Shown here in pieces: positions 33,600 through 46,276 of a stretch of DNA of 64,000 bases. Position 1 is the stretch's first letter; each line of letters starts with the position of its first letter. The stretch spans positions 558,001 to 622,000 of the forward strand of contig JAWWNJ010000101.1 of assembly GCA_037176885.1 (NCBI GenBank), given 5' to 3'. A model generated the notes under the pieces. The model made no database searches and was not told the DNA's origin. It worked only from the letters and a program-made list of their open reading frames with translations. The DNA comes from Favolaschia claudopus (taxonomy: Eukaryota > Basidiomycota > Agaricomycetes > Agaricales > Mycenaceae). The translations under genes were made by a program, and so were the position numbers.

Positions 33600-34335
33600 A
33601 CGAGAAGCCGCTCGTCGCACGACGGTCACACGACCGGTCGCACGACACGGTCGCGGCGATCATGTTTCGACCCAGCCAACACAATTGGTTTCGACTTGAG
33701 TTTCGTCTCGCACGAAATAAAAGTCTATAGAAAATATTTCGCTTCTATTTCGAGCCGATCTAAATACAAGCCGATGCCATGCATTTCGGCTTTTGCTTCG
33801 TGCCGGCCGATACTTAACCGATGCCTGATGTGCCGAATTCTCTCTCGGCTTAGCCTATTGTCAACCCGAAACAAAATATTTCGTACTTATCTTTCGACCC
33901 GCACGGCACAAAAGACGAAAAATTGTCTTTCGGCTAACTTTCGGCTGAGACGAAACAAAGGCCGATTTCTATTGTTTCGCCTTGTCTATCGAGCGGCACG
34001 GTAACTAAGTCGAAATATTGTGCATCGGCTTATGTTTCAACTCAGTTTATGGTAAGTCGACACAAATTGTTTCGGTATGTAGATCGGCTCAGTCGAAAGT
34101 TCGTTTTTTTCGGTGTGAAAGAAATCTGTTCCATGCCTCGGCACGCCCATTTAGCAGTTTCAGCTTGGTGGGAAGTCCCGACGGCAGAGACGGCACATCG
34201 CCGTCAGTCACCCGTCCGTCAGATGAGCACACTCAAGCCCAGGACGGACGGCGTCCGTCAGCCCGTCCCGTCCGTCAGCCCGTCCCGTCCGTCAGTCCGT
34301 CACCATGACGGACGGGGTTCTACAGCCCTAAGAGA
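33600..34335. mobile_element. Alternating short-word array ending in a hAT-like terminus
   Basis: From 33,640 to 34,120 the DNA consists largely of the words TTTCG and CGAAA, and TCGGC and GCCGA, in alternating orientation, forming many small inverted repeats. From 34,175 to 34,316 it changes to tandem CCGTCCGTCA-type words. It ends at CAGCCCTA (34,323-34,330), which read from the other strand is TAGGGCTG, a form common at hAT transposon ends with subterminal repeats. No transposase lies beside it, and a matching left end was not found. Confidence 0.5.
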
Positions 34336-34653
34336 GAGGTAGCTAGAGTGTGCCTTGAGTGTGCCCGTAGAGTGCGAAACAAAAGGTAACATAGTCGCCA
34401 GAGTTGCGGCGCTAAAGGTGAGAGGAAGAGTTCTCAGTGTTATCCATTGAAGCCCAGTAAAATCCTGCGAAAGTCTCTGGGGGAGAGCCAAGAAAATGGA
34501 AGAAGAAGAAGAGAAGAAAACGCGTCAAGTCACACTGCGTCACAATGATCACGAGCCGACTAAAGCTGAGCATACAACGAACGCGCTTCGGGAAAATTCG
34601 GACATACGTGAAAGTCAATATTCGACAGATAAATTGGAACGAACCAATAAGCA
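34336..34653. other. 3' flank of the left membrane-protein copy
   Basis: Contains an AAGA/GAAGAA-rich purine run at 34,494-34,517. Positions about 34,600-34,653 match the flank just after the right copy's stop (58,801-58,836) up to the point where the nested palindrome begins there. Confidence 0.5.
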
Positions 34654-36850
34654 TCACACATGAACAAGACATTCCTTCCCCTCCACGTAACCCAACATTA
34701 CTCTCTGTCCTCGCCCAAGGTCCCCGTCCACCGACTCGAATACTTTCGTCATACCCCCTGCAGATGCAGCGGCCATCAGCGCCCACGGATCGGCGGGATC
34801 GAAGTTCATATATCCTCCTCCTCCGAAAAATTTACAACGACCTCGGATCTCGGCCACGACTACGATGCCAATCGTCAGGAGACTCATAAAGATCGCAGGC
34901 AGCATCGCGAGTACGGTGGTGACCGAGTATTGAAGCCCCCTGGTGCTGAGAGTTACGCTTCCCGAGAAGTTTTTCAGTAGTTCTTGAGGAGGATTGCCTT
35001 TGAATGCTCCGTCTGGCGATGCTAGCTCGGTCTTGATGGCCTATAAGACAGAACGGAATCATTGTCCAGAAATTTGGAAAGGTTGACCACAAGATGTAAC
35101 TCACGGTCGCAGCAAGTTCAATTACGCCAATAATATAAGCCTCCTGTTCCATCTAATTCAGAGGTAGGACTCGGAGATCATGAACGCGAGCACTGACCAT
35201 CAACTCCGGAACCGTTGCGTTTGGTCCCTTCCCGGTTCCCGCATCCGCTGAAAGCGTAAGGAGCGTGTCGCCGACATTATTCCTCCCGTCGTTCTGCGAT
35301 CCAGCAAGCATTGAAAATAATGCAGAAACAGCTGCGCCTCCAAGTGGCCCTGCATCCTTCGCCTCGGTCGAAGTATCCACGATGCTTCCGGCGATTAGAG
35401 AGTTACTGTAGGTAGAAAGCGTTTCATATACTCTCGGCGTTATCCTGCAGATAAGCGACCCCGCAAATGAGTATAGGCCTTGGCCGTCAATTAAAATCGC
35501 TGTGCCCCGTCAAAGGATATCACCGATCAGAGAATAAGCCAGACTCACTGGAAGTCGTCGAGTTCAAGTCTTGCGTGTTCGAACATGTGGTCATTGTCAA
35601 AGTATTATTTGTAGTCGTGAGTATAGGGCCTTGAAACGCATCAGTCGAGGCAGAGAACGTTCAAAGAAGGTATTCCAGTGTCACCATTGGTACCATTGCC
35701 CCCATCTGCGCATTTCGTCGTCACCGTCCATTGAGTCAGCTGTAACGATCTATCCCTTGTCGTAATCTGAGTAACATCCGCGACACGAAACAGCGGCGGA
35801 TCGCTGGACTCGTTAAGAGTTGCGGAGCTGCATGACACATTTGCGGTATGTCCTTCCTGATTAATGGAATAGCTGAACCGCGGATTGGTTTGAGAAAGCA
35901 GTGGAGCTTGGTCCAATGGAAAAGAACCTGTGTTAGCAGCGATGAGCGACTTTGTGCTGGTGATTGGCGTGGCGTTGAAGTGGAAGTAGAAGGGTTCAAA
36001 GGAAAGAGGGTATATCCTGCCTTGGTTGGTAGTCAGAGCGGAAAAATGTTGAATATAAATTACAGTACGCACGGGTGGACGAATTGAAGCCCCATCCGCC
36101 GAAGTCGAGTATCGACCGGTACCCAGCTCGCACACTGGCACTAGCTGTCCCAGCATTTTCAAATGCGGAAGCCAACTTCGTTGTTATTACTGTGCATAAA
36201 TGAGATCAGTCCACAAAAGAAGAAAGAAATCATCCGAACTGGAATTCTGCAAATCTGATTGCCATAGCTCAGGGAACTGATCCACAAAGGCTTGACTTGT
36301 CGTGTCGAATTCTGTCCCGTTCAACGAATTGGTAAAGGCATGATCCGTCGCTGTTGTGAGATACACCCAGCTATTCAAAGGGAAAGATGAGTTGTACACA
36401 AAATGGATGGGAATTCACGCACCCAGAAGTTTGCACCAGGGCTACGACTGCCAACAACATACTAATCAAGGTCCACTTGATATATTGTTTCTTGAGGATT
36501 AGCGAGTTTCTGGACAAACGAATGCCGAATCCAAGGAGGGAAACAGGAACAGAACGAGTTAAGGAAAGGATGATGGCGTGCCGAACACCCTCAGCGAATA
36601 AACTACAGTACTCGCAACCTGTCAATAGGTAGTGCAAGCGCTTCTGTTTGATATTGAACCTACAAAGTCGAAGCCGACGAAAGAACCGTGCCGAACAAAG
36701 TCGAGAAATAGTTGTGAAATCGAGGGTCCGAGCCAGACCCAGGGACGGCAAACAACTGGCCATGGCCGCTGGCCTTGACGAGATAGAAAGAAAAAACCGC
36801 GAAGCCAAGTAGTACAAGCTGCCCGCCTACCACGTAGGCGGGACGGAAAA
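34654..36850 (-). pseudogene. Membrane protein with N-glycosylated ectodomain, left inverted copy
   Basis: Homologous along its length to 56,612-58,800. The order is: an N-terminal hydrophobic segment (YVVGGQLVLLGFAVFSFYLVK), a second membrane block (AEGVRHAIILSLTRSVPVSLL and KWTLISMLLAVVALV), an ectodomain with several N-x-S/T sites (TANVSCSSATLNES), and a C-terminal membrane helix before a short cytosolic tail. Compared with the right copy, this one has seven extra bases at about 35,656-35,662, which shift the frame and give a stop after GIPS. The ATG used by the right copy is also not conserved. It keeps the better frame near 36,210, where the right copy is shifted. Probably a pseudogene. 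Family role unknown. Confidence 0.6.
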
Positions 36851-39800
36851 TACGCCTTCAAAATGTCAGTGCCATGACCTCGAAGAGTTAGTAGAGAGAG
36901 AGATACCAAGCTTCATTGGAATCTTTGCGTAACCTGCGTTCCGAGGGTTGGCTCATGAAAAGGAAGGGAACGGACGAAAGTAGGAAAAAGGAAAGTGAAA
37001 GGGACTGCCACAAGGACATACGTTGTTTTTTGACCCCTTCCCATCGGCTCCTAGTTCAGCCTTAGGCGCTCGAGAAGGCATATCAGAGAAGATGATATCG
37101 ATGGCGATAGAATTTCTTCACGGCATCAGTGACGAGCACTAATTAGAGACGGTTCCGTCTGACCCCGCGTATACAACAACATTCTCATCGATGAATAGAC
37201 TCACATGTGAAATATTCAAATCCACTTGACTCTGCATTGCAGGCTAGAAATGACAATCCGAGATCATGCTCCGCCGCTGTGTAATCCAATTATCTCAATG
37301 AGCTTGAGTGCTGGAAAGTTTACGAACCTCAACCGGTCGGCAGTTCTCTCGAGCAACATCCGTTTAAGAATTGGTATCACTGTAGACCGCGGTGGTTGCA
37401 TCGCGATGATAGAGGAAGACAATGCTATCTGATTGGCGCCCCGTCCAGAAATGAACACAACTGTAGGTGGCGTGGGTCAGCCACACACGAATAAGGACAC
37501 GTGGTGTTGGGGCCATTGCTTCGCATGGCAGTACGAATCCGCTCCGATTTGATCCGCTCAGACGCGAGAGTTCCATAGTACTCAATATATGCGTAGCGCG
37601 ATTGAACCCATTCCTCGTCTTTTTGTAATTTGTTGTCTTTTATAAGCTGAGGGCCCCGACTCGTAAGACTTGACAAAAGAGCTTTTTGTCTTTTTTGTTG
37701 TTTTGCATGACGCCGCTTCCTAACCGACTTCATGATATTCACAAAGAGAAAACCCCCGGGAAGGGGAGCTCGACACCCTCCGTCGAGTGGCACGGAGAGT
37801 GGAGACACTCGCGGTGGTATGCCGAATTGATGAGTAAATCTAACTATTCGCACCAATGTCGAGTCTCGTCTCTCGACGTAGCTCAGTGAACCCGAACGCA
37901 TGGATGCATCTCTTGCTCTCCTCTTTCTCCTGCATGAGATCGAGCCTGATAGCGGTGTACACAGATCCGACTCTCCACCTCCACACATGTAGACACAGCC
38001 TTAACTGAACGAAATCAAGATGAGTGCTCCGCTCCTGTATATGAAAAAGCGGTTGCGTGTGTGCACAGACTAGGAGTCGGTGATGAGAGGAACAGCAAGG
38101 TAGGTGGGAGCGATGAGAACACGGGGAGGTGGACGTGCGAAGAAGGTGATGCCGAGCGAGGGTGAGAGGAGTGGAGAAGGGGAGTAGGGAACAGATATGT
38201 AGCGGGCGAAGAGGGCATCGATTGGAGTGGCGGGTGAGCAGGAGATCTGAGTGCGAATAATAGAGGCGAGGTAATGGAGCAATATTAGAGAAACAGGGTG
38301 CGGTAAGTAGACAGACAACCACGGAGTAGGGAGGTAGGTGGAAGTAAAGCGAGGGTACTGGTGAATAAGGTGCGAGAAAGAAACGAAGAGGAATGACGTA
38401 GACCATGGTAGGTAGGCAGGCAGGCAGGCAGATGGAATAGGTGGAGGAGGAGTATGTACCGTACGGAGGGCGCTGAGCGGACTTGGTAGGTGAATGTCGA
38501 GACATGGTGGGAAGCGGGGAGGGGCATATGAGGCAGCCGGCGGTGGTGTGCAGGATAAGTAGTAATTACCATACACACGTTCATGCAAATCCGGGGCAAC
38601 GGGAGAGTGGAGATGGAGGAGCTTCATATCGACATACGCAAGCGTGCTGTAAATGAGGATTACTGCCGTGAAATTCGAGGCACTAGGAACATATCTGTCG
38701 AGCTGCCGCTATCTCCCCAACGCATGAAAGTTCGCTGTCACTAAGGAAAGCATCGCCTACCATGGTCGAAGCCGTGATGTCTGGGACCCGGAGAAACGTC
38801 CGTTTCCATGCTCCACGCTATCCAGGCAAAAGTCAAAGCCCTTCGAGAGGCCGGTGACCGTTCGCGGACCCCTGGTGAAGTAACCGCAGCTGGTGCGAGC
38901 TTGCGGACCATAGCGAGAACGGTAACGAGTGAACATGCGGCCAACTTGAAGGTTGCCGTCAAAACTGATCAGCTGTACCAAGGAGAGTCGAGTTGGTAGC
39001 TTCGGATAGCGATGTCAGTACACAGCTGTCGGCACAGAGGCAGAAGTACGTACCGGGACGCTGCGGAAGAGCTGGTCAAAGCAGTTTTTACTGTCTGAAC
39101 GTGGTCCGTGCATCAACTTCCGATTCCCAAAGTTTCCACCGACACGAGCGGCGTGTATCGCTAGCACCTGGAGAAAAACTTTCGAGGGCTCCAACTTCGC
39201 CTCAATTTACCCACAGACGAGAGAATCGCTCAAGGCTTGGAAGATTAACCAAAACATTCGACCGCAGCGGACCGCTTGGAAAAACTGAGTTCTTACCATT
39301 GCAGTAAACGATTCTTTGCACGTACCGGATGCCAATTAGGTGGTGGGTGTAAACTCAATAAATGGAGACCATGTAGTCGGAAGCGGCATAAGTCCTGCTA
39401 TCAACCTGCTATATTCAATTCTCTCTGAGTCAGAGCTAGCCTTGAATTCGAGACCAGGGATTGTGATTCAGGTGAGGCAGATTACACTCCTTCATGGCAA
39501 TATTCTGATTGGGTGTCCAACTATAGACACGACCACGACTTGGTCCAATGGGCTGGTTATCGTCAAGCTTGCGGCTGGCTCGTAGCAGGCGAGGGCGGTG
39601 GGAAAGCAGCGATTTGATCTCAACGCGACCATGTGACATTATCACGTGTATCAATTTATTTGAGCCTTTGGGACTTTGCGACACGGGGTAACACACACGT
39701 TTCAATAAGAAATTGCCTCATTGCCGTGAGTGTACCAGATATCGGACCAATTTCCAGAGCAGAGTTCCGGTGGTAGGCCTTTCATTTGTTCTCTTGATTT

Positions 39801-40072
39801 GTGTCGTTCGCCTCCGAGTCCTCTCTATTTCCCCTCCTCTCAAATTCCTTCCCTTGCCATCCCGCTCAACTAACAGCTCAGCGCTGTTTCCTCATCCCCA
39901 TATCAAGGTACGCTTCTTCTTCTTATCGTTTCTTTGTTTCACGCTCACTGAGTCTTATCTCAGGATTGAATAGAAACAGATTCATTCATTCGTTCATTCA
40001 AGCTAGATACCGAGCATACAAACTTTGTATCACTTGTTTTACCTCTTTTTAAAAACCTCTGACCCCCCGCAG
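36851..40072. other. Upstream flank of left membrane copy and gene-poor DNA
   Basis: Positions 36,851-37,410 match 56,010-56,611 in inverted orientation. The rest shows CT-rich antisense frames of 100-220 codons (38,015-38,627, minus) that are low-complexity Pro/Leu/Ser text without splice-supported structure. A GGCA run lies at 38,412-38,430. No gene is called between 37,411 and 40,072. Confidence 0.5.
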
Positions 40073-40700
40073 CTGCGCGCGAACGTGAAAGACGCGGCGC
40101 CGCCGAATCTGGAAATGGGAAAACAAGGTGAGTTTGAGTCCATCTGGTGTCGATTCAAGAGAAGCACTTAGCATTTTCGATGCAGCACGCGCGAGTTTCG
40201 GCAAAATTGACGCCGTTGGGGTGCGAAGCGGGGTGGCGAAATTCGGGCTGGACGCGGGTGCGGGTGCGGAGAGATGTGTCGAGGCGATACCGTGTTGAGC
40301 GCGGGGTGAGAAGGATGAGGTGGCGATGCGGCGACGGCGCTGACGCGATACCTGGAAACGGGAAAAAAGGTAAGCTCGATTTCGTCATTTTGAAATGAGA
40401 AACTTGCGACTTTTTGAGGCAGCGTCGGCGGGCTGCGAAATCAACGCCGTCAGGGTGCGGAGTGAGCGCGGGTGCGGAGAGGTGGGGAAGGTGAAGAGAA
40501 AGGGTGACATGGGGCGGCGTCGGCGGGATTTCTGGAAAGATAAGGTGAGCTTGACTTGAATTACGAGATGGTGAGACGAGAAACTTACGAGTTTTTGAGG
40601 CAGCGTAGGCGCGTTACAGCGAAATCCACGCTGTCGGGGTGCGGAGTCGTGGGATTCGGGTGAGGCGCAGGTGCGGAGAGGCGGGACTTGAGTGTGTTTG
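40073..40700 (+). repeat. Tandem exon-like cassettes bounded by splice signals
   Basis: Four related segments follow each other: 40073-40127, 40186-40369, 40423-40544 and 40604 onward. Each starts after a pyrimidine-bearing stretch and CAG (three share T-rich text ending G-A-G/T-G-CAG) and the first three end GGAAA...AAG before GTGAGT, GTAAGC or GTGAGC. The intervening 53-59 bases have the size of introns in this genome. Inside, words such as CGCCGT, GGGTGCGGAG and GCGGGTGCGGAGAG recur. No frame is kept between units (lengths 55, 184, 122), so a spliced non-coding RNA or a decayed gene is as likely as a protein. Confidence 0.5.
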
Positions 40701-42406
40701 TTGAAAGTGGCGAGGGCGTAGTTGAGGAGATAGATTATATTACTTGACGAATGAGGAGGAAGGCGGCGTGGGAGGGCAGGAGGGCGGTTTCGGGTCGTCT
40801 TGAAGGGAGTGATTGGCGTGTGGTTGGAGCCTTGACGCGATCGGGTCAGTGTGGGCTTGAGGGGTCGCGTTAGGAAGTCGACGGAGGAGGAGAATGCAGT
40901 GGAGACGGGACTTGAAGGTGAGGTGGCGACGCGGTGTGCGGGTGACGTGACATCGGAGAGATGGGCGAGAGTAAAGAAGATGAGGCGGCGGTGGGCGTAC
41001 GTCGTCAAGAGTGTCGGAAACGTCGTAAATGACGTGGCGAGGCGGTGAGCGGGGTGGGGTGGTGAGCGCGTGAGGAACGGGTGAGTATGGAAGAGCGTCG
41101 GCGGGGTGTAAGCAGCCCAGAGAGAGGGCGTGGTGTGGAGGTCATTCACTGTGAGGAGAGAAAAGGGGGTTAGTGCGCTGAGGAAAAGAGAAGAGCGTAG
41201 CGAACGCACCTCGGAAATGACGCGAGAGGTGAGCACGGGCAGAATGCTGAAGTGAAGCCGGGGGAGTGCGGGCGGTGTTTGCTTCCACAGCAAGTGTAAG
41301 TGCTGAGCAAGTCGGGTTTCAAGAATGTCTTGAATCTTTGCGTTTTGGGCGACAGAGGCGTAACAGTGGCGGCAATAGGACAGATCTGCAGATTCGAGGC
41401 GCGGGGTTGGCACTCAGTCGAATGTGTGGAGGAGAGATGTGGGTATGTAGGTGTTGTGGTGGTGGGATTCTAACGGAGAAACTTGAACGCTGCCAGGGTG
41501 TAAAACAACGAAGAAATACTCAGAAAAGGAAAAATACACATCATCAATGAGATCACAAAGAGACCTAGAGAGAAGCATCACCATATTTGGAGTTAGCGCA
41601 AGGACAGAAAAGGTGAAGGACCTGCCAAATGCGTCTACGTTTTGAATATATATTACTAAAGAAGGGAAAAGATAGACATCAAAGCTCGATAAGGAAAATG
41701 CAATTTCACGAATGAAATTCGAACAGGAAGGAGTATAGCCTTAAGGAGCATAACGGCACACACAACTGTTGATCTCCTACTATAAAAGGAAATGATGTGA
41801 TTTTCCCAATGATTACATTGATGCGAAAACCTAGGTAAAGAAAACAAAGACGAACCTTCGTAAACTCAGGATTCGTAAACAGCCACATGCTATCGGACCG
41901 TCGCATTGCGGCATTCCACTGGCAGATCCACTGGTATAAAGACCAAAGGGAAGAAGAACCCGCTGAAGTACTTATGTCGGATGATGATCACGCCGACTAT
42001 GCGACTACAAATCAGAGACCCTTAAGCCGAGGGGGGCAGACAGGAAGGACTTCCAGAAGATAGGAACAGACATTAGTAAGACGGTAGGTTTCGCGCTTTG
42101 AATTCAGAAACACGAGGGTTCAAGGGCTTAAGATGAGTCATAGACATTCGTAGACCTTCTACAATGTCCACAGAGAGTGCGTGAGCCACCTACAAGCCAA
42201 CGAGGGACGATAGAAGACGGCAAGAAGCATTTTGGTAATCGCCGTGCGCCGAGCCGAGCCACTTGCAAAGTTTCATACGTCACTGCAAAAATTCTTTTTG
42301 CGAATCATCAGTCCTCACTTGCGATATTATTCGAACAGAAAAATCGTCTGCCAATCGAAGCTTCCGGGACTTGACTGGCAGCTTGACTTCGTCCCAACTT
42401 CAAAAT
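40701..42406. other. G/A-biased stretch, no confident gene
   Basis: A 342-codon minus-strand frame (41,413-40,385) spans much of it but is Pro/Ser/Thr/Leu text made by the strand's purine bias and runs across the exon-like cassettes, so it is not called. A decayed palindrome of the hairpin type lies near 41,495. Downstream of 41,560 nothing is supported. Confidence 0.5.
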
Positions 42407-44213
42407 TCAAACACACACAAACGCCGCCCCATCAAACCTACTCCTCTCCGGCCACTTACAATGCACCCTCTCCTTACCCTCCCCATCAACGCCAATAATC
42501 ACTTCCGGCGCCTTCCCGCCCTCAACCCAATCCACCAGCGCCAACAACGCATTATGCGACGAGTCGTTAACGAGATTCGTGCCTTCATGGGTCCCTTGCC
42601 CGATGGACCCCTGCCCAACCCCGCCAGCGCAGTGAGCCATCCCGGGGATGAAGAACAGGCGATAGAAGTCGTCGAGGGAGGAGGAGGATTGGTTGAGGGT
42701 AGAGGAGAGGAGGGAGTAGAAGCGCTTGGATTGTGTTGGCGAGATGAGCTGCGGAGGTGATCATAATGAATGAATGAAAACGAGATATGGAACGGAGGAA
42801 TCAAAAAGAAAGGAAAAGAGAAATGAAAGAAAACAAAACGTACTTGATCTCTGGTACCATGATACGTCAAGAACTTCCCTCCCCGGTCTCTAAACTCCGC
42901 AAGATTCCCGTCCCAGGTAGCAATTCCGCCGGGGTTGATCTTATCCCAAAGCGCTATATCTCTGAGGCCAAAATGCGTGAAATCATGCTCAGTGACATTC
43001 AGGATCGCGTATTTCTCCCATTCCTGAGTGAGCTGCGAATCAGAATTTCCGCCGCCAATAAGCATGAGGAGAATGAATGCATACCGAAGCTAAAATCCAG
43101 AAACTCCCACCAAAAATATTGACCGCAGCGGGATCGGCCTCCGCGCCCGGCGCATAACGCGGAAATATGAGCTCACCATCCAACCCGTACAATGGGCTAT
43201 AAATATTCCGCAAGGCCGTCTCCTGTGGCGCCGTAAGACAATTTGTCGACCTCTCCTCGGTACATCTCAACATTGCAGGATCAAAATCGCATTCATCCGG
43301 ATCCGCGATAACCCCGTCAACAATTCCATCCAGCCCATCACATTGCCTCAGAATTTCTTCAGAGACCGCACCCCAAAGCTCTCGCGAGAGGAATTTTGGC
43401 GAGGTATCGTTCGCCACTGGGTTGAGATTCAGATCCGGTGGAACGGTCGCACCAACGAAACGCGAGAGCATTCCCTGCCACCCAATGAGATGGTTGAAGT
43501 CCGTCCCCGGCGCACCAGCCAGAATCCCATCAAAGTCCTCCGGGTATTTCAGAGCTGCTTGCGTGCCCTGTCGCCCACCGGTCGAACAGCCGAGGAAGTA
43601 CGATGGGAGTTTCCTTTCGGGGGAGACGCCGTAGTATGCGGAGACGATTTGCTTCCCGATGAGCGCCTCGACGTGGACGGCGCGTGAGGCGAAGTCGTTG
43701 ATGACTTCTGGGTGGTTGAGGAAGGGACGGGCGGAGAGGGAGGTGTCGAGGCCGTTATTGGACGAGACGGAGGCGAAGTGGAGGGAGGTGCCGTAATCAA
43801 GGTCGATGTAGTCGATGCCTGCGTCGAAGAGCAAGGAATCAGTCTCGAAAGAGGTAAGCCAAGGAGGGGGGAACCCTACATCCTTGATATCCACCATTGC
43901 CCAGCCCTAAGAATCGGCCGTACCATGTATCAGGCAACCAGGCTTCAGCATGAACAGCAGACGCCTCAGTCGTATTAACCACGAAATACACGCGGCACAG
44001 CGGTGCGTACGTGACTGGCGCAGACGACTGGCACGACCCCGCCGTCGAAACGTTCGTGGGTGCGGCGATGTACGAAACCTCGAGGATGGTGGTGTTTTCG
44101 AGATGTAGACTATCTTTGAGAGCGAGACATCGGCTTTCCGTGTCGGCGAGTACGCCACTGGCCAAAGTCGAGCTGAAAAGAGAGGCTGAGAGCAGTTTGC
44201 GAGTTGAACGCAT
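42407..44213 (-). CDS. Secreted tannase/feruloyl esterase family enzyme
   Basis: Exons 44213-43880, 43818-43085, 43032-42844 and 42748-42407 give 532 residues, normal for the family. A signal peptide is visible (basic MRSTRK then a hydrophobic run to SGVLA). The nucleophile motif is GCSTGGRQ (Cys-Ser pair), and the catalytic His is in GMAHCAGG (His-Cys pair); in this family the two cysteines form a disulfide joining Ser and His. The acid lies in YHGTRDQ-LISP just at the third intron. DGILAGAPG and YGVSPERKLPSYFLG are further family blocks. It would hydrolyse ester bonds of phenolic acids with plant cell wall sugars or of gallotannins, outside the cell. Which substrate cannot be told from sequence. 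The gene stands alone with no operon-like partners. Confidence 0.88.
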
Positions 44214-45391
44214 GGCGGTTGGGGTTGAATGCGTCTTATCTTGGGTACCGGTATATAAGCACAGTGTAGGGTAGATTGGGTGGTGATTGGGTGCACAAAA
44301 AATGTATTGCGACGCTCTACTTAAGCCCATAAGGCGTGTCGATCCGATACTGAAGACGAACGTGAGCTAATTGCCGTCTTGCCTGCGGGTGAAAGTCCGA
44401 ATCTTGGCCGCCAAAGAATTTCCGTGCTCCGAAAACATAAACAATATGACGAGCAAGTATTCCGAGGCGAGCAATGAGCGCAGGGAGTCCAGATTCGCAA
44501 GCTCCCCGTCGCCGAACACGGCGGCGTCAAGGAAACAGATACGCGAGTCTCGGGGAATGGGCTTGGGAACGCAGCGCATGGTGGTGTGAAGTGAAGCGGG
44601 CTCCGACGGAGACAGCGAGACGAGAGCGAAGAATGAAGCAGGGGAAGTCGGCGACCAAGTTAAGGCAGTTAGGGCGAGGATGGTGGCGTGGTTGAAGGAA
44701 ATCAGCAGTGGAACATCGCAGAATATCTGAGACTGGAAGCACTGGCGGCAGCGTTAGCAGACCTGTTGAAGTTTGAAGTCGAAGATGACGACGCACCCGA
44801 AGATATAACTCATGAATGAATCATCAACGCATTGAGTCCAAGCCTTGTCGATAAACCACTTGAACGAGAGAAAGATTGAAGGCGAGGGGGGCAACCGCTG
44901 CGGGAACGGGGAAGGGCGGAGAACGACATCGCGAGGCAAATTCGCGTCTTTATATGGGGTGTGATGCCGAGTGATCTCAGGGTGATCCGGGTTGCGGTAT
45001 TTTTGCGGTGCGGCAATCGCCGAATTTGGTATTGAACCCCCTTGAAAAACAACCGGGAAAGCTCAAAGAAAATCAATCTCGATCTTGGTGAAGCACGGTG
45101 TGTACGGATTAGATCTAAAATAGCCGCTCTGGGTCCCGAAAGAAGATATTTTCCATGCTACGCCTCGATAACGGCGCCCGCAAAGGAGCTGAGTCCGATC
45201 ATGGAATTCTAACTTGCAAGGTGCAACACGCTCACCCCGGTTGCCAGTTGGTATCGAGAGGAATGTGCTTCCAATTGCAAAGCTATTGCACGGATTAGGG
45301 AATATCAGGCATTGAATATAAATTGAAGATTCGGAAAGTCGACGACGGCACATTTTATGTCAGCCAGTATCGTGTAGCTGAAGCGATATCA
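44214..45391. other. Intergenic, no confident gene
   Basis: Contains the esterase upstream region; a TATATAAG box-like word is present at about 44,252-44,259, some 40 bases before the start codon. The remaining frames are short and lack splice context. Confidence 0.5.
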
Positions 45392-46276
45392 TCAGCAGAC
45401 GTCGATAAAGAGTTCAATACCGCACTCACCCTCAATTTCCCCCCTCCGTTTCCGTTCCACAAAATTCTCTCCTCGGATCCAAAATCCATTGTCACCTCCC
45501 CTCGCATTGACCTCCCAATCCTCCCAATAGTCTTTATACAACCCGATGACGAAACGCACATCATATTCACGCGGCTCCCGCTCATCTTCGTACGTTTCCC
45601 ACAGCCACATAATCATCAAGACCTTGAGGCGCGGGCAGCGCTCGAGCGTATTCAGCGCCAGGTCTCTGGATACACCGTAGTAAAGGCATAGATGGGTGAG
45701 AGCGGATAGGAAGGGGATCTGATGACAAATCTGCGCTAGAGATTCGTCGCTGTGGTCGCATACGTCGAGGTGTGTCAAGGAAGTGAACGCGGGGTGAGAG
45801 AGGTCGATTTGGGAGGGTTCGAATAGGCCACCTAGTGAGAGAGATAACTGTTGGGGGCGGACTTCAGATAGAGTCGGGAGGAGATCCGGGTTGTTGTACA
45901 ATGACGAAGGGGAAAAGTCGATGAGGTTTTTGCAGAGCGTCAATAGCTTGTCTGCTTCTCGAGTTTTGTTTTCAAGTTCCAAGGCCAGATGGCGAACCGC
46001 GTTGCTGATGAATTCGGGGGGTTTAGCTAAAAGCTGTCGAGTCATGGCTATACTAGTCTTCGATACGTTGACGCGGACGACCCGATAAAGGTAAGGTTCG
46101 ATCCTGCGTTTGACTCTGTGAAAGGATTGTGAAATTTTCACACAGAAAACTCACCAAACGTGGACCCGGCGCGCAACCAACAAGAGAGAGGGAATGACAT
46201 GGAAAGACGACTCGGCCGCTAGTTCGAAGATGTACTTCTCCAACTCGGGCGGCAGTTGAGCATCGCTCGTGGTCAT
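45392..46276 (-). CDS. F-box-associated hypothetical protein (paralogue 1)
   Basis: Exons 46276-46155 and 46103-45392 give 277 residues. The N-terminus, LPPELEKYIFELAAESSFHVIPSLLLVARRVHVW, has the form of the short F-box-like motif found in a large basidiomycete family. It joins IEPYLYRVV through a phase-2 intron that splits the Trp codon. The rest is Leu-rich and holds an FTSLTHLDVCDH repeat, as in LRR-like C-terminal halves. Such proteins probably act as substrate adaptors of SCF ubiquitin ligases, but this is inference. It is divergent from the F-box gene starting at 46,366 and paralogous to the genes at 48,090 and 54,245. Confidence 0.75.

Noticed and set aside
38015..38627. Overlapping minus-strand frames of 67-221 codons
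   Set aside because: CT-rich low-complexity text open in several frames at once, with no splice-supported model.
40385..41413. 342-codon minus-strand frame
   Set aside because: Low-complexity Pro/Ser/Thr/Leu text on a strongly purine-biased strand; it runs through the exon-like cassettes on the other strand and has no recognisable domain.
42090..42130. GGTTCAA-containing stretch resembling a tRNA T-arm
   Set aside because: No matching acceptor, D or anticodon arms could be folded around it.
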